This document shows, piece after piece, positions 30,462 through 42,160 of a stretch of DNA of 64,000 nt (its first letter is position 1; every line of letters starts with the position of its first letter). Below the pieces are notes generated by a model. The model was not told the DNA's origin, made no database searches, and worked only from the letters and a program-made list of their open reading frames with translations. Both the position numbers and the translations under genes were made by a program. Source of the stretch: Brenneria izadpanahii (lineage in GTDB: Bacteria > Pseudomonadota > Gammaproteobacteria > Enterobacterales > Enterobacteriaceae); contig NZ_CP050854.1 in the NCBI RefSeq assembly GCF_017569925.1, positions 2,356,001-2,420,000 of the forward strand, given 5' to 3'.

Positions 30462-31346
30462 ATGAGCGAAAAGCTACAGAAAGTATTAGCACGGGCCGGT
30501 CACGGCTCGCGCCGTGAAATAGAAGGTATGATTCAAGCGGGTCGCGTCAGCGTTGACGGTAAAATCGCTACGCTCGGCGACCGGGTTGAAGTAACCAAAG
30601 CCACTAAAATCCGCATTGACGGTCACGTGGTTTCCGTCAAGGAAACTGAAGAAACCGTTTGTCGCGTTCTCATTTATTACAAACCGGAGGGGGAGCTGTG
30701 TACGCGTAGCGATCCTGATGGACGCCCGACGGTTTTTGATCGTTTACCCAAGATTCAGGGTTCTCGCTGGGTAGCGGTAGGGCGGCTGGACGTGAATACG
30801 TCAGGTCTGCTGCTGTTCACTACGGACGGCGAACTGGCGAACCGTTTAATGCACCCGAGCCGTGAGGTTGAACGTGAATATGCCGTGCGGGTTTTCGGTG
30901 AGGTCAACGATGAGAAGATTAAACAACTGAGCAAAGGCGTGCAGTTGGAAGACGGTCCGGCCTCATTCCGCACCATCCGTTATCAGGGCGGGGAAGGTCT
31001 CAACCAGTGGTATAACGTGACGTTGACGGAAGGGCGAAACCGTGAGGTTCGCCGTTTATGGGAAGCCGTCGGCGTGCAGGTCAGCCGCCTGATCCGGGTT
31101 CGCTATGGCGATATTCAGCTGCCTAAGGGCTTGCCGCGCGGCGGCTGGTCGGAAATGGCGTTGGAAAGTCTGAACTATCTGCGCGAACTGGTGCAGTTGC
31201 CGCCGGAAACGGTGACCAAACTGCCGGTTGAAAGCGAGCGCCGCCGGGTGAAGGCCAACCAGATTCGCCGGGCGATAAAGCGCAGCAGCCAGGTTTCTCC
31301 GGCTCGCCGCGGCGCGCCGAAACCGAAACGCAGCGGTCAATCTTAA
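30462..31346 (+). CDS. rluB: 23S rRNA pseudouridine(2605) synthase RluB
   Basis: Isomerises U2605 in 23S rRNA to pseudouridine. From the ATG at 30462 (AGAGG 7 nt upstream) it has 294 residues (E. coli 291). An N-terminal S4 RNA-binding domain (about 3-60, [19 protein letters not shown]) precedes the RsuA-type catalytic domain, with the active Asp in [27 protein letters not shown] and the [13 protein letters not shown] motif. The C-terminal tail is basic ([22 protein letters not shown]). The longer frame from 30306 is not conserved. Confidence 0.96.
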   Translation: MSEKLQKVLARAGHGSRREIEGMIQAGRVSVDGKIATLGDRVEVTKATKIRIDGHVVSVKETEETVCRVLIYYKPEGELCTRSDPDGRPTVFDRLPKIQGSRWVAVGRLDVNTSGLLLFTTDGELANRLMHPSREVEREYAVRVFGEVNDEKIKQLSKGVQLEDGPASFRTIRYQGGEGLNQWYNVTLTEGRNREVRRLWEAVGVQVSRLIRVRYGDIQLPKGLPRGGWSEMALESLNYLRELVQLPPETVTKLPVESERRRVKANQIRRAIKRSSQVSPARRGAPKPKRSGQS

Positions 31347-31422
31347 CAACTAAACCGTTGCGGATAATGCGGTAAGTATCTACGGTCAAGCCGCGTCTCT
31401 CCGCCAGACTTTAACTTTCTTT

Positions 31423-31442
31423 ATGCCCGCGTAAGCGGGCAT
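31423..31442. terminator. Palindromic hairpin between rluB and btuR
   Basis: ATGCCCGC-GTAA-GCGGGCAT is a perfect 8-bp stem between convergent rluB and btuR. There is no T run on either side, so it may be a repeat element serving as a weak terminator. Confidence 0.55.
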
Positions 31443-31457
31443 CTCAGCAGCGGTTCG

Positions 31458-32048
31458 TTACCAGTCAATCCCCTGTTGCGCTTTGATCCCGGCTTCAAAA
31501 GCGTGTTTTACCGGCCGCATCTCGGTGACGGTATCAGCCATTTCCAGCAAATCACGGTGGCATCCCCGCCCGGTGATAATAACCGATTGCCCGGCCGGAC
31601 GGTCGCGCAGGGCGCTCAGCACCTCTTCCAGTTCAAGATAGCCATAGCTGACCATGTAGGTCAGTTCATCCAACACCACCAGATCCAACTGCGGGTCGGC
31701 CAGCATGCGTTTGCCGTGCCGCCATACTTTTTGCGCGGCCTCGGTATCCGTCTGGCGGTTTTGTGTTTCCCAGGTGAAGCCGGTTGCCATTACCTGAAAT
31801 TCAACGCCGTGTTTTTGCAGCAGATTTTTCTCGCCGTTCGGCCATTCTCCCTTGATGAATTGGATAACGCCGGCGCGTAAATCATGGCCGATCGCCCGGG
31901 TAACGGTGCCAAAAGCCGCCGTGGTCTTCCCTTTGCCGTTGCCGGTGAAAACCATCAGGATGCCGCGCGTTTCGTTCGCGGCGGCGATACGGGCATCAAC
32001 CTTTTCTTTAATACGCTGTTGACGTTGTTGGTGACGTTCATCACTCAT
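31458..32048 (-). CDS. btuR: Cob(I)yrinic acid a,c-diamide adenosyltransferase BtuR
   Basis: Adds the 5'-deoxyadenosyl group to cobalamin/corrinoids using ATP. It has 196 residues, as in E. coli. The P-loop is GNGKGKTTAAF (about 36-46). Typical segments are FIKGEWPNGEKNLL, DLVVLDELTYMVSYGYL and VIITGRGCHRDLLEMADTVTEM. It is 17 nt after the yciK stop on the same strand, so probably co-transcribed. Confidence 0.97.
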   Translation of the reverse strand: MSDERHQQRQQRIKEKVDARIAAANETRGILMVFTGNGKGKTTAAFGTVTRAIGHDLRAGVIQFIKGEWPNGEKNLLQKHGVEFQVMATGFTWETQNRQTDTEAAQKVWRHGKRMLADPQLDLVVLDELTYMVSYGYLELEEVLSALRDRPAGQSVIITGRGCHRDLLEMADTVTEMRPVKHAFEAGIKAQQGIDW

Positions 32049-32065
32049 GCTGCGTTTTCTCCTGA

Positions 32066-32827
32066 CTATTCGGCTGGGCCTGATTTTCTACCTGGTTGAG
32101 CATCAAAACTCATTCCCGTTTTACGGCGGCTGTCATCGCCCATCAGGTAGAGATACAGCGGCATGATATCCGCCGGGGTTTTTAGTTTTTCCGCGTCTTC
32201 ATCGGGGAATGCCGATGCGCGCATGCGGGTACGCGTGCCGCCGGGATTGATGCAGTTCACTCTCAGATTTTGCTGGCGGTATTCGTCGGCTAATACCTGC
32301 ATCATGCCTTCAGTCGCGAATTTTGATACGGAATAGGCGCCCCAGCCGGCGCGGCCCTGACGGCCTACGCTGGAGCTGGTGAACACCAAAGAGGGGCTAG
32401 GCGATTTCAACAATAGGGGCAGCAATGCCTGCGTCAGCATAAAGGTGGCATTGACGTTAACCTGCATCACATCGTGCCAGACATCTGCCGGCTGCTGCGT
32501 CATCGGCGCGATTTCTCCCAGTAATCCGGCATTGTGCAGTACCCCGTCAAGACGCGGAACAACTCGGGCCAGTTCATCGGCTATTTGAAAAAATCGTTCC
32601 GAACGGGTGGTTAACATATCGCAGACGATGACGTGCGCTTTAGTACCGCTTTCTTCATAGATCTGCTGGTTAACCGCCTGTAGTTTACTTTCAGTGCGGC
32701 CCAGCAGGACAAGACGGGCGCCGAAGCGGGCGTAGGTAAGCGCCGCCTCACGACCGATACCATCGCCGGCGCCGGTAACCAGAATGATTCGCTGTTGCAG
32801 CAGGTCGCTTTGGGGCTGGTAATACAC
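32066..32827 (-). CDS. yciK: Short-chain dehydrogenase YciK
   Basis: SDR-family NAD(P)-dependent oxidoreductase, substrate unknown. From the GTG at 32827 (GAGG 8 nt upstream) it has 253 residues (E. coli 252), starting VYYQPQSDLL like E. coli MHYQPKQDLL. A TTG at 32833 is too close to the ribosome site. The cofactor motif is TGAGDGIGREAA, followed by LHNAGLLGE and the catalytic Ser/Tyr/Lys in SSSVGRQGRAGWGAYSVSK. It ends GRKSGPAE. Confidence 0.95.
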   Translation of the reverse strand: MYYQPQSDLLQQRIILVTGAGDGIGREAALTYARFGARLVLLGRTESKLQAVNQQIYEESGTKAHVIVCDMLTTRSERFFQIADELARVVPRLDGVLHNAGLLGEIAPMTQQPADVWHDVMQVNVNATFMLTQALLPLLLKSPSPSLVFTSSSVGRQGRAGWGAYSVSKFATEGMMQVLADEYRQQNLRVNCINPGGTRTRMRASAFPDEDAEKLKTPADIMPLYLYLMGDDSRRKTGMSFDAQPGRKSGPAE

Positions 32828-33147
32828 GGGCAATTCCTCTTGCAGACGTACCGGATACCTTCATTAATACGCTTGACGTCGCTATGCCGTTATCTGGCTG
32901 AAAAGGCATCCAATAGGATGAAGATGACGGATTTATGCCTTAAATAGGTGGCGTTTTCAATGAGACTGAGACCATTTCTTGGCGCATGTGCGGTAAAAAG
33001 CAGCGGAAAGCGCGGAAACGGAACAAATAACATCGCCATCTTGGGTGTCATACGTTAGGTTAAAGGTTTCGTTTACGATGCTGACTTGTCAGTTGGTCAG
33101 TATAATCAATGTGATATTTTAATACTCAGTTAATGAGGGCGGTATTT
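32828..33147. promoter_or_regulatory. yciK-sohB divergent intergenic region
   Basis: A 320-nt non-coding region with promoters for both genes expected. A good -10 (TATAAT, 33101-33106) lies about 42 nt before sohB. It is preceded by the palindrome CTGAC-TT-GTCAG and another GTCAG (about 33081-33100), which could be an operator; no clear -35 is seen. Nothing coding is evident. Confidence 0.4.
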
Positions 33148-34194
33148 GTGGAATTACTTTCTCAGTACGGTTTATTCCTGGCCAAAGCGCTCACCATCGT
33201 TATCTCTATTGGCGCGCTGGTGGTTTTGGTCTTCGGTATGACGCAGCGTAAACGTCAGCGTAAAGGTGAATTACAGGTCGTTGATCTGGGGGAACAGTAC
33301 CGTGATATGCAACGGGATATGCAGATGGCGTATATGAGCGATGCCGAGCGTAAGCTGCTATCCAAGCAAGAAAAAAAGAAGGAAAAAGCCGCTGCCAAGC
33401 AAGAAAAACAGCGCGCGCGGCGCGGTGAGGAAAAACCGTCGAAACCTTGTCTGTACGTGCTGGATTTCAACGGCAGTATGGACGCCGGCGAAGTGAACTC
33501 CCTGCGCGAAGAGGTTTCGGCGGTGTTGGCCGTCGCCAAACCAGAGGACGAAGTGCTGTTGCGATTGGAAAGTCCCGGCGGGGTGGTGCATGGTTACGGT
33601 CTTGCCGCCTCACAGCTGCAAAGGCTGCGGCAGAGCGGGATCCGGCTGACGGTGGCGGTTGATAAAGTGGCCGCCAGCGGCGGCTACATGATGGCCTGCG
33701 TCGCCGACCGCATTGTCGCCGCGCCGTTTGCGATTGTCGGCTCCATCGGCGTGGTTGCGCAGATCCCTAACTTCAATCGCCTGTTGAAAAATAAGGATAT
33801 CGATGTTGAATTGCACACGGCAGGCGAGTTTAAACGCACGTTAACGCTGTTCGGCGAAAATACGGAACAAGGACGTGAGAAATTCCGTGAAGAGCTAAAT
33901 ATTACGCATGGCCTGTTTAAACAGTTTGTTCACCAGATGCGTCCGTCGCTGGATATTGATTCAGTGGCGACCGGGGAGCACTGGTTCGGCACACAGGCCA
34001 AGGATCTGGGGCTGGTTGATGCGATTGGCACCAGCGACGATCTGCTGATTGCCGAGATGGCCAATCATGAGGTTCTTAGCGTACGCTATACGCGCCGTAA
34101 ACGCCTGATCGACCGTTTGACGGGAAGTACGGGCGATGCCCTTGAAAGGCTGATGCTGCGCTGGTGGCAGCGAGGAAATAGCCCGCTATTGTGA
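33148..34194 (+). CDS. sohB: Inner-membrane serine peptidase SohB
   Basis: S49-family protease (SppA-like) anchored in the inner membrane with a periplasmic catalytic domain. From the GTG at 33148 (GAGGG and GGTATTT just upstream) it has 348 residues (E. coli 349), starting VELLSQYGLFLAK. TM1 is about 10-30, followed by a charged coiled-coil-like linker (about 60-100, rich in KKKEKAAAKQEKQ). The catalytic core has SPGGVVHGYGLA, KVAASGGYMMACVADRIVAA, GSIGVVAQ and the Lys in EFKRTLTLF. An in-frame ATG at 33133 overlaps the ribosome site and is rejected. Confidence 0.95.
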   Translation: MELLSQYGLFLAKALTIVISIGALVVLVFGMTQRKRQRKGELQVVDLGEQYRDMQRDMQMAYMSDAERKLLSKQEKKKEKAAAKQEKQRARRGEEKPSKPCLYVLDFNGSMDAGEVNSLREEVSAVLAVAKPEDEVLLRLESPGGVVHGYGLAASQLQRLRQSGIRLTVAVDKVAASGGYMMACVADRIVAAPFAIVGSIGVVAQIPNFNRLLKNKDIDVELHTAGEFKRTLTLFGENTEQGREKFREELNITHGLFKQFVHQMRPSLDIDSVATGEHWFGTQAKDLGLVDAIGTSDDLLIAEMANHEVLSVRYTRRKRLIDRLTGSTGDALERLMLRWWQRGNSPLL

Positions 34195-34221
34195 TGATTT
34201 CATTCAACGGCTTTTCATGTT

Positions 34222-34248
34222 CATCGCCCGCGCCAAGCGCGGGCGATG
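34222..34248. terminator. Hairpin between sohB and yciN
   Basis: CATCGCCCGCG and CGCGGGCGATG form a perfect 11-bp stem with a 5-nt loop between convergent sohB and yciN. There is no long T run on either side. It is probably a shared terminator. Confidence 0.65.
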
Positions 34249-34252
34249 GCGT

Positions 34253-34522
34253 TTAATCGACCAGATAATATTTTTCCGACAGCACGTGAGCCAGGTGTTT
34301 GAACATGTTAAACACCGCGGTGGTTTTCAATGTGGGCAGGCCGTTGTCATCAAGAAAAAACTCGCCGCGAAAAACCAGCACGTTGTTTTTTTGCTCAACG
34401 TCATCCGCCGCCATGCCATGCAGATAGTCGCCGTGATTTTTAATAATGGCATTAGCTTCGGCGAGCAGCGTTTGGCGGTCGATCGGGGATCTCTCTTTAA
34501 TCATCTGAATTTCATCGGACAT
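34253..34522 (-). CDS. yciN: YciN family protein
   Basis: A small 89-residue cytosolic protein, function unknown (E. coli YciN 83). It begins [24 protein letters not shown] and ends [19 protein letters not shown], matching the family. The small alpha-beta fold has [28 protein letters not shown] in the middle. Convergent with sohB and divergent from topA, as in E. coli. Confidence 0.93.
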   Translation of the reverse strand: MSDEIQMIKERSPIDRQTLLAEANAIIKNHGDYLHGMAADDVEQKNNVLVFRGEFFLDDNGLPTLKTTAVFNMFKHLAHVLSEKYYLVD

Positions 34523-35024
34523 GGGTTACAACTCCATAAATATCTTTCAATGCGACCTGATGTACATCAAGCTCGTCTCTACGTTATGGGTGATAGTACG
34601 CCATAACGACCCAAGTGTTACCTATGATTGTACTTCTCCGGCGCATTTTATCGCAAATGTACTAAGTTTTAGTCACTTGGCGGTCGATACTGAGTTCAAC
34701 ATGGAGTGGATAAAACGGTTTTTCCATGCTAATTAGGTTGCGTGACGTCATTTATCAGGTAGAGTGTGGGATTTTGCGCGGTCAGTGGAATTAATTCTTT
34801 ACGTCATGGCGGTTTGTATTTATTTGATATTGGAATAAACGCGTGACTATTCAGACCGGAGATAAGGATTACGGAAGGTTTTCCGAGTGGAAAATGGTCA
34901 CCGGTAATGAACTGGCGTACTGCGGCGTTATCCACAATTAATCGAGTATCCGCCCTTGTTTATTTCGGCGGATGCCCCCAAAAGAAATCTGATTTTCAGA
35001 AGAATTCAGCAGGTAATAGTACAT
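34523..35024. promoter_or_regulatory. yciN-topA intergenic region
   Basis: A 502-nt non-coding region upstream of topA. In E. coli topA has several promoters, including supercoiling- and heat-responsive ones, so the length fits a multi-promoter region. I cannot assign individual sites. Open frames here (for example 34521-34736) show no family features. Confidence 0.4.
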
Positions 35025-37622
35025 ATGGGTAAAGCTCTCGTTATAGTTGAGTCCCCGGCAAAAGCCAAAACGATCAATAAGTATTTAGGCAATGCCTACG
35101 TGGTTAAATCCAGCGTCGGCCATGTGCGCGATTTGCCGACCAGTGGCTCAGCCAGTAAGAAGAGCGCGGACTCAACCAAAGACAAAACGAAAAAAACCGT
35201 CAAAAAGGATGAGAAATCCGCGTTGGTGAATCGCATGGGCGTCGATCCTTATCATGGGTGGAAGGCGAACTATGAGATTTTGCCCGGTAAGGAAAAGGTG
35301 GTTTCCGAGTTAAAAACGCTGGCGGAGAATGCCGAACATATCTATCTCGCAACCGACCTTGACCGCGAAGGGGAAGCCATTGCCTGGCACCTGCGGGAAA
35401 TCATCGGCGGCGACGATAATCGCTTCAGCCGCGTCGTTTTTAATGAAATCACCAAAAATGCGATCCGGCAGGCGTTTGAAAATCCGGACAAGTTAAATAT
35501 CGATCGCGTTAATGCCCAGCAGGCCCGCCGGTTTATGGACCGGGTGGTGGGCTATATGGTTTCGCCGCTGCTGTGGAAAAAAATCGCCCGCGGACTGTCC
35601 GCCGGCCGCGTTCAGTCGGTTGCGGTGCGTTTGATTGTCGATCGCGAGCGTGAAATCAAGGCTTTTGTGCCTGAAGAGTATTGGGAACTGTATGCTGACT
35701 TACTGGCCGGCAAGGATACCCAACTGCAAATGCAGGTCACGCACCATAACGGCAAGCCGTTTAAGCCGGTTAATAAAGCGCAGACGGAAGCCGCAGTCAG
35801 CCTGTTGGAGAAGGCTGATTATGTGGTGGCGGAGCGCGAAGATAAGCCAACCAGCAGCAAGCCCGGCGCGCCGTTTATCACTTCCACGTTGCAGCAGGCC
35901 GCCAGTACGCGGTTGGGCTTTGGCGTGAAAAAAACCATGATGATGGCGCAGCGTCTATATGAAGCGGGCCACATAACCTACATGCGTACCGACTCAACCA
36001 ACCTGAGTCAGGATGCGCTGACCATGGTGCGCGACTATATCGGCAAAGAATTTGGCAATAAATATCTGCCCGATTCGGCCAACCACTACAGCAGCAAAGA
36101 GAATTCACAGGAAGCGCACGAAGCCATTCGCCCCTCCGATGTGAAAGTGCTGGCCGAGCATCTGAAAGATATGGAAGCGGATGCGCAGAAACTGTATCAG
36201 CTGATTTGGCGTCAGTTTGTCGCCTGTCAGATGACGCCGGCGAAATACGATTCCACCACCTTGATTGTTAAAGCGGCTGATTACCAGTTGCGCGCCAAAG
36301 GGCGCACGCTGCGTTTTGACGGCTGGACCAAGGTCATGCCCGCGCTGCGTAAAAACGATGAAGACCGCACGTTGCCGACGGTCGCCGTCGGCGAACGACT
36401 GGCGCTGCAGAAGCTATTGCCGGGGCAGCACTTTACCAAGCCGCCCGCACGCTATAGCGATGCATCTCTGGTGAAAGAGCTGGAAAAACGCGGCATCGGC
36501 CGTCCTTCCACCTACGCATCGATCATCTCCACTATCCAGGATCGTGGCTATGTCAGGGTGGAAAACCGCCGTTTCTATGCGGAGAAAATGGGCGAGATAG
36601 TGACCGATCGTCTGGAGGAAAACTTCCGCGAACTGATGAGTTACGACTTCACCGCCCGAATGGAAAGCAGCCTGGACCAGGTGGCTAACAATCAGGCGCA
36701 GTGGAAAGCGGTTCTGGACGAGTTTTTCGCCGAGTTCAGCCAGCAGTTGGAAACCGCGGAGCAGAATCCCGAAAAGGGCGGAATGCGGCCTAACCAAATG
36801 GTTCTGACCAGCATTGATTGTCCGAGCTGCGGACGCAAAATGGGCATCCGTACCGCCAGCACCGGGGTATTCCTCGGATGCTCCGGATACGCGCTGCCGC
36901 CGAAAGAGCGCTGCAAAACCACCATCAATCTGATCCCTGAAGCCGAAGTGCTTAACGTACTGGAAGGGGATGATGCGGAAACCAATGCGCTGCGCGCCCG
37001 CCGCCGTTGCCCTAAATGTGGTACGGCTATGGACAGCTATCTGATCGATAACCAACGCAAACTGCATGTCTGCGGTAACAATCCGGCCTGTGATGGTTAT
37101 GAGATTGAAACCGGCGAGTTCCGTATTAAAGGTTACGACGGCCCGGTTGTTGAGTGCGAAAAATGCGGGTCGGAAATGCATATGAAGATGGGCCGGTTTG
37201 GTAAGTACATGGCCTGCACCAACGAAAGCTGCGGCAATACGCGTAAAATTCTGCGCAATGGCGAAGTCGCGCCGCCGAAAGAAGATCCGGTGCCTTTGCC
37301 AGAGCTGCCGTGCGAGAAGTCCGACGCCTATTTCGTCTTGCGTGACGGCGCGGCTGGTATCTTCCTGGCGGCCAATACGTTCCCGAAATCCCGCGAGACG
37401 CGCGCTCCTCTGGTAGAAGAACTGGTGCGCTTTAAAGACCGCCTGCCTGAAAAAATGCGTTATCTGGCCGAAGCGCCGGTTGTTGATAAAGATGGCAATA
37501 AGACCATGGTGCGCTTTAGCCGCAAGACGAAACAGCAGTATGTCGCGTCTGAAAAAGATGGCAAAGCAACCGGATGGTCCGCTTTTTACGTCGACGGCAA
37601 ATGGGTTGAAGGAAAGAAATAA
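35025..37622 (+). CDS. topA: DNA topoisomerase I TopA
   Basis: Type IA topoisomerase that relaxes negative supercoils. The start at 35025 ([17 protein letters not shown]) gives 865 residues, identical to E. coli TopA; the upstream extension is unconserved. The TOPRIM domain has [11 protein letters not shown] and [15 protein letters not shown]. The catalytic Tyr is in [16 protein letters not shown] (about residue 319). The C-terminal third has three tetracysteine zinc ribbons, beginning [16 protein letters not shown] and CEKCGSEM, then a zinc-free ribbon ending [10 protein letters not shown]. Confidence 0.98.
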   Translation: MGKALVIVESPAKAKTINKYLGNAYVVKSSVGHVRDLPTSGSASKKSADSTKDKTKKTVKKDEKSALVNRMGVDPYHGWKANYEILPGKEKVVSELKTLAENAEHIYLATDLDREGEAIAWHLREIIGGDDNRFSRVVFNEITKNAIRQAFENPDKLNIDRVNAQQARRFMDRVVGYMVSPLLWKKIARGLSAGRVQSVAVRLIVDREREIKAFVPEEYWELYADLLAGKDTQLQMQVTHHNGKPFKPVNKAQTEAAVSLLEKADYVVAEREDKPTSSKPGAPFITSTLQQAASTRLGFGVKKTMMMAQRLYEAGHITYMRTDSTNLSQDALTMVRDYIGKEFGNKYLPDSANHYSSKENSQEAHEAIRPSDVKVLAEHLKDMEADAQKLYQLIWRQFVACQMTPAKYDSTTLIVKAADYQLRAKGRTLRFDGWTKVMPALRKNDEDRTLPTVAVGERLALQKLLPGQHFTKPPARYSDASLVKELEKRGIGRPSTYASIISTIQDRGYVRVENRRFYAEKMGEIVTDRLEENFRELMSYDFTARMESSLDQVANNQAQWKAVLDEFFAEFSQQLETAEQNPEKGGMRPNQMVLTSIDCPSCGRKMGIRTASTGVFLGCSGYALPPKERCKTTINLIPEAEVLNVLEGDDAETNALRARRRCPKCGTAMDSYLIDNQRKLHVCGNNPACDGYEIETGEFRIKGYDGPVVECEKCGSEMHMKMGRFGKYMACTNESCGNTRKILRNGEVAPPKEDPVPLPELPCEKSDAYFVLRDGAAGIFLAANTFPKSRETRAPLVEELVRFKDRLPEKMRYLAEAPVVDKDGNKTMVRFSRKTKQQYVASEKDGKATGWSAFYVDGKWVEGKK

Positions 37623-37652
37623 CCCTTTCCATGATTTATATTGTTATATCAG

Positions 37653-37678
37653 GCCAGCCTTTTAGGCTGGCTTTTTTT
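37653..37678 (+). terminator. topA terminator
   Basis: GCCAGCCT-TTT-AGGCTGGC is followed by seven T. It lies about 30 nt after the topA stop. Confidence 0.9.
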
Positions 37679-39010
<1,332 letters not shown>

Positions 39011-39026
39011 TGGGCGGCTTGATGCG

Positions 39027-39074
39027 AACCGCACCCCAAAAGTTGGCTATCAACTGATTAAGGTGCGGTTTTTT
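39027..39074 (+). terminator. cysB terminator, possibly derived from an insertion-sequence end
   Basis: AACCGCACC (39027-39035) and GGTGCGGTT (39062-39070) pair, with an inner AGTTG / CAACT stem (39041-39055) and a T run at 39069-39074. The sequence CGCACCCCAAAAGTTGG looks like the terminal inverted repeat of IS3-family (IS150-group) elements (recalled, not searched). Confidence 0.6.
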
Positions 39075-39125
39075 ATGACGACAGCAAAGCATTCGGTTGA
39101 GTTAACGCTGACGATGTCTCGCTAG
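39075..39125 (+). mobile_element. Possible relic of an IS3-family transposase start
   Basis: Directly after the hairpin an ATG opens a 16-codon frame (39075-39125) reading MTTAKHSVELTLTMSR then stop. This resembles the first residues of IS150-group OrfA proteins. No other transposase sequence is present, so it would be a left-end remnant only. Confidence 0.35.
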
Positions 39126-39134
39126 CGCCGGGGT

Positions 39135-39770
39135 TTATGGGTAAACCTTTTCTTTGTATTCGCAAAGATCTTCAATCAGACAGGAGCCGCAGCGGGGCTT
39201 GCGGGCGATACAGGTGTATCTGCCGTGCAGGATCAGCCAGTGATGGCAATCGACTTTAAATTCGGCGGGCACCACCTTAAGCAGTTTTTCTTCAACCTGT
39301 TCAACATTTTTCCCTGGCGCGAAGCCTGTGCGGTTGCAGACGCGAAATATATGCGTATCAACGGCGATCGTCGGCCAGCCAAACGCGGTATTCAGCACGA
39401 CATTGGCGGTTTTCCGTCCGACGCCGGGCAGAGCCTCCAGCGCGGCGCGGTCTTCCGGAACCTGGCTTTGATGCTGTTCAATCAGAATGCGGCAGGTTTT
39501 GATCACGTTTTCGGCTTTGCTATTAAACAGGCCGATGGTCTTGATATAGCTTTTTATACCCTCAACGCCTAACGCCAGCATCGCTTCCGGCGTATTGGCG
39601 ACGGGATAGAGCTTAGCCGTTGCTTTGTTGACGCTAACATCGGTCGCCTGCGCGGAAAGTAGAACGGCGATCAACAGTTCGAACGGCGTCGTGAATTTCA
39701 GTTCCGTCGTGGGATGGGGATTATTCGCGCGTAGTCGGCTTAAAATTTCAATCCGTTTTTGTTTGTTCAT
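39135..39770 (-). CDS. nth: Endonuclease III Nth
   Basis: Base-excision DNA glycosylase/AP lyase that removes oxidised pyrimidines. It has 211 residues, as in E. coli. The helix-hairpin-helix is [21 protein letters not shown] with the catalytic Lys (about 120). The catalytic Asp is in [14 protein letters not shown] (about 138). The 4Fe-4S ligands are in [17 protein letters not shown] near the C-terminus. Its ATG overlaps the rsxE stop by 4 nt, so it is the last gene of the rsx operon, as in E. coli. Confidence 0.98.
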   Translation of the reverse strand: MNKQKRIEILSRLRANNPHPTTELKFTTPFELLIAVLLSAQATDVSVNKATAKLYPVANTPEAMLALGVEGIKSYIKTIGLFNSKAENVIKTCRILIEQHQSQVPEDRAALEALPGVGRKTANVVLNTAFGWPTIAVDTHIFRVCNRTGFAPGKNVEQVEEKLLKVVPAEFKVDCHHWLILHGRYTCIARKPRCGSCLIEDLCEYKEKVYP

Positions 39771-40468
39771 AATGTTTCTCCCGCCACGCCGGTGGACGAG
39801 GATTTAACATTTTCGGCAATCCTGGCTTTTCGTTGTTTCATTTTTTCATCAATCAGATATTTGACCGCCAACAACAGTCCTAACCCGATAAACGCGCCGG
39901 GAGGAAGCATGGCAAGCAGGAAGGGAGAATCCAGATGAATAACCTCAATGCGCAGCGCTTTGGCCCAATCGCCCAACAGCAAATCGGCGCCGTCGAATAA
40001 CGTGCCGTTACCCATGAGTTCGCGCAGCGCGCCCAGTACGAACAGCGCGCTGGTGGCGCCTAACCCCATGGCCAGTCCGTCCAGCGCGGAAAGCCCCACC
40101 GGATTTTTAGACGCGAACGCCTCCGCCCGGCCGATAACAATGCAGTTGGTGGTGATCAGCGGAATAAAGATCCCCAGCGATTGGTACAACCCGTAAGCAT
40201 AGGCATTGATCAGCATTTGCACCGTACTGACGACGGATGCAATCAACATAATGTAAATCGGGATGCGGATTTCCGCCGGAACCCAACGCCGCAGCGCCGA
40301 GACGGAAATATTGGTGAAAACCAGCACCAGCGTCGTGGCCAATCCCAGTCCCAAGGCGTTGGTTGCGGTTGAGGAAACCGCCAGCAGCGGGCAGAGTCCA
40401 AGCAGCTGCACCAGCGCCGAATTGTTCTTCCATAGTCCCTGGATTAAAAGATGTTTAACTTCACTCAT
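39767..40468 (-). CDS. rsxE: Electron-transport complex subunit RsxE
   Basis: Integral membrane subunit of the Rsx/Rnf complex, which uses NADH and ion-motive force to drive electron transfer and keep SoxR reduced. From the ATG at 40468 (GGAGAGAG upstream) it has 233 residues (E. coli 231). It begins [31 protein letters not shown] and has about six helices. The family motif [18 protein letters not shown] is present, with a membrane Cys that belongs to a conserved cluster site in Rnf A/E subunits. It overlaps rsxG and nth by 4 nt each. Confidence 0.97.
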   Translation of the reverse strand: MSEVKHLLIQGLWKNNSALVQLLGLCPLLAVSSTATNALGLGLATTLVLVFTNISVSALRRWVPAEIRIPIYIMLIASVVSTVQMLINAYAYGLYQSLGIFIPLITTNCIVIGRAEAFASKNPVGLSALDGLAMGLGATSALFVLGALRELMGNGTLFDGADLLLGDWAKALRIEVIHLDSPFLLAMLPPGAFIGLGLLLAVKYLIDEKMKQRKARIAENVKSSSTGVAGETL

Positions 40469-41094
40469 CGGCTCTCTCCACACTTCGGCAGGGAAGTCAG
40501 TTGGGGCGGCAAGGTTTCCAGATACAATGCGCTGCGTTTGATGCTGTTGATCACCGCGCGGGGCGTAATGGTCGCGCCGGTAAACTGATCGAATACGCCG
40601 CCTTCTTTTTTTACCGCCCAGCGGGCGTCTGCGCCGCTTTGCACCTGTTGCCCGCTGAAATGGGTGATCCAATCTGATATCCGGACATCGATTTTATCGC
40701 CCAGCCCTGGTGTTTCATGATGCTCGGTTACGCGAGCGCCCAGCACGTTACCACTAAAATCAGCGCCGATCAGCAGATAGATCGCGCCGGAGTAGCCGTC
40801 CGGCGCGGCGCTTTCCACCGCCGCCGCGACGGGTTCGCCATCTTTACGGGCAATAAATAGCTGATGTGCGGAAGCCGACCCCAACGCTTTATCGGTGACA
40901 ATGTAACATTCTTGCAGCATGTCGTTGTTGTATTTGTCGGCGGGAACGACCTGATCCAACAGCTTTTTTTGTTCCAACGCCGTTTGATGGGCGATGATTG
41001 GCGTGGTCAGACTATTGACCACCGCCGTCAATGCGGTGGTGCCGACAGCGAAGAGAGCCAGCGTTGTCGCGTGGCGGCGCATCGTGGTTAACAT
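40465..41094 (-). CDS. rsxG: Electron-transport complex subunit RsxG
   Basis: Membrane-anchored flavoprotein of the Rsx complex. From the ATG at 41094 (AAGGAG 5 nt upstream) it has 209 residues (E. coli 206). An N-terminal TM anchor is at about 8-28. The periplasmic FMN-binding domain has [32 protein letters not shown] and [17 protein letters not shown], where the Thr of TGATITP carries covalent FMN in relatives. Ten nucleotides from rsxD; 4-nt overlap with rsxE. Confidence 0.97.
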   Translation of the reverse strand: MLTTMRRHATTLALFAVGTTALTAVVNSLTTPIIAHQTALEQKKLLDQVVPADKYNNDMLQECYIVTDKALGSASAHQLFIARKDGEPVAAAVESAAPDGYSGAIYLLIGADFSGNVLGARVTEHHETPGLGDKIDVRISDWITHFSGQQVQSGADARWAVKKEGGVFDQFTGATITPRAVINSIKRSALYLETLPPQLTSLPKCGESR

Positions 41095-41104
41095 GGCGGC
41101 TCCT

Positions 41105-42160
41105 TTAGCGATGATGGCCGTAAGCGCGAGGCTTGGTGTAATAGTCAATCAGCGGCACGGTGATATTCGCCAGCAGGACGGCAAAGGCAACGCCGTCAGG
41201 ATAGCCGCCGTATGTTCTGATTAACCAGACCAGCAGACCGATCAGCGCGCCAAAAATCAGACGGCCGCGGTTGGTGGTCGATGCCGTGACCGGATCGGTG
41301 GCGATAAAGAATGCTCCCAGCATGGTGGCGCCGGAGAACAGATGCAACATCGGCGGGGCATATCTTTCAGGCGACAACATCCAGCCGAGCGAAGCGCATA
41401 GCGTCAAGGTAAACAGAAAGCTAAGGGGGATGTGCCAGCGAATGGTTCCCTGTTGCAGCAGGAATAGGCCGCCGATCAGAAAACCGATGTTAACCCACTG
41501 CCAGCCAATGCCCGCCAGCGCGCCGGAAAATACCGGCTGTTGAAGAATCTGTTCCGGATGATGGCCCGAGCGTAATGCCGTTTTGAAGGTATCCAGAGGC
41601 GTCGCCTGGCTGATCCCATCCACGTTTTGCATCAATTGCTGTACTGAATGTCCTGATGGCGTATGTCCGGAAACAATGGTTAACAGCGTATCGTAGAAAC
41701 CGATGGGAATACTTTGCAGCGAAGCGGGCGGCAGCCAACTCGTCATCTGCACCGGAAACGAGATCAGCAGCACCACATAGCCGATCATCGCCGGGTTAAA
41801 CGGGTTTTGCCCCAGGCCGCCATAGAGTTGCTTGGCAATGACAATGGCAAATGCCGTGCCCATTACCACCATCCACCAGGGGGCCAGCGGCGGCAGACTG
41901 ATGGCTAGCAGAATACCGGTGAGCAAAGCCGAATTGTCGGCCAGATTGACGCGAACATTAAACTTTCTGAGTGACAATGTCACTGATTCGGCCGCGATGG
42001 CGGTAACGGCGGCCAGGAAAACCTGGATCAGGTTACCGTAACCAAAGAAATAATACTGCGCCAGTATGCCGGGAACGCAGGCGACGATCACCAGCAACAT
42101 AATGCGCTGAGTGCGCTGCTGATTATGTGTAAATGGTGAACTTGCAATTTTGAAAGCCAT
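41105..42160 (-). CDS. rsxD: Electron-transport complex subunit RsxD
   Basis: Polytopic membrane subunit, 351 residues (E. coli 352), with about ten helices. It begins [22 protein letters not shown]. The stretch [16 protein letters not shown] contains the Thr that binds FMN covalently in RnfD proteins. [25 protein letters not shown] and [16 protein letters not shown] are family signatures. The start follows the rsxC stop directly. Confidence 0.97.
   Translation of the reverse strand: MAFKIASSPFTHNQQRTQRIMLLVIVACVPGILAQYYFFGYGNLIQVFLAAVTAIAAESVTLSLRKFNVRVNLADNSALLTGILLAISLPPLAPWWMVVMGTAFAIVIAKQLYGGLGQNPFNPAMIGYVVLLISFPVQMTSWLPPASLQSIPIGFYDTLLTIVSGHTPSGHSVQQLMQNVDGISQATPLDTFKTALRSGHHPEQILQQPVFSGALAGIGWQWVNIGFLIGGLFLLQQGTIRWHIPLSFLFTLTLCASLGWMLSPERYAPPMLHLFSGATMLGAFFIATDPVTASTTNRGRLIFGALIGLLVWLIRTYGGYPDGVAFAVLLANITVPLIDYYTKPRAYGHHR

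Noticed and set aside
36414..37181. 255-residue minus-strand frame opposite topA
   Set aside because: Lies wholly within conserved topA codons and has no recognisable domain.
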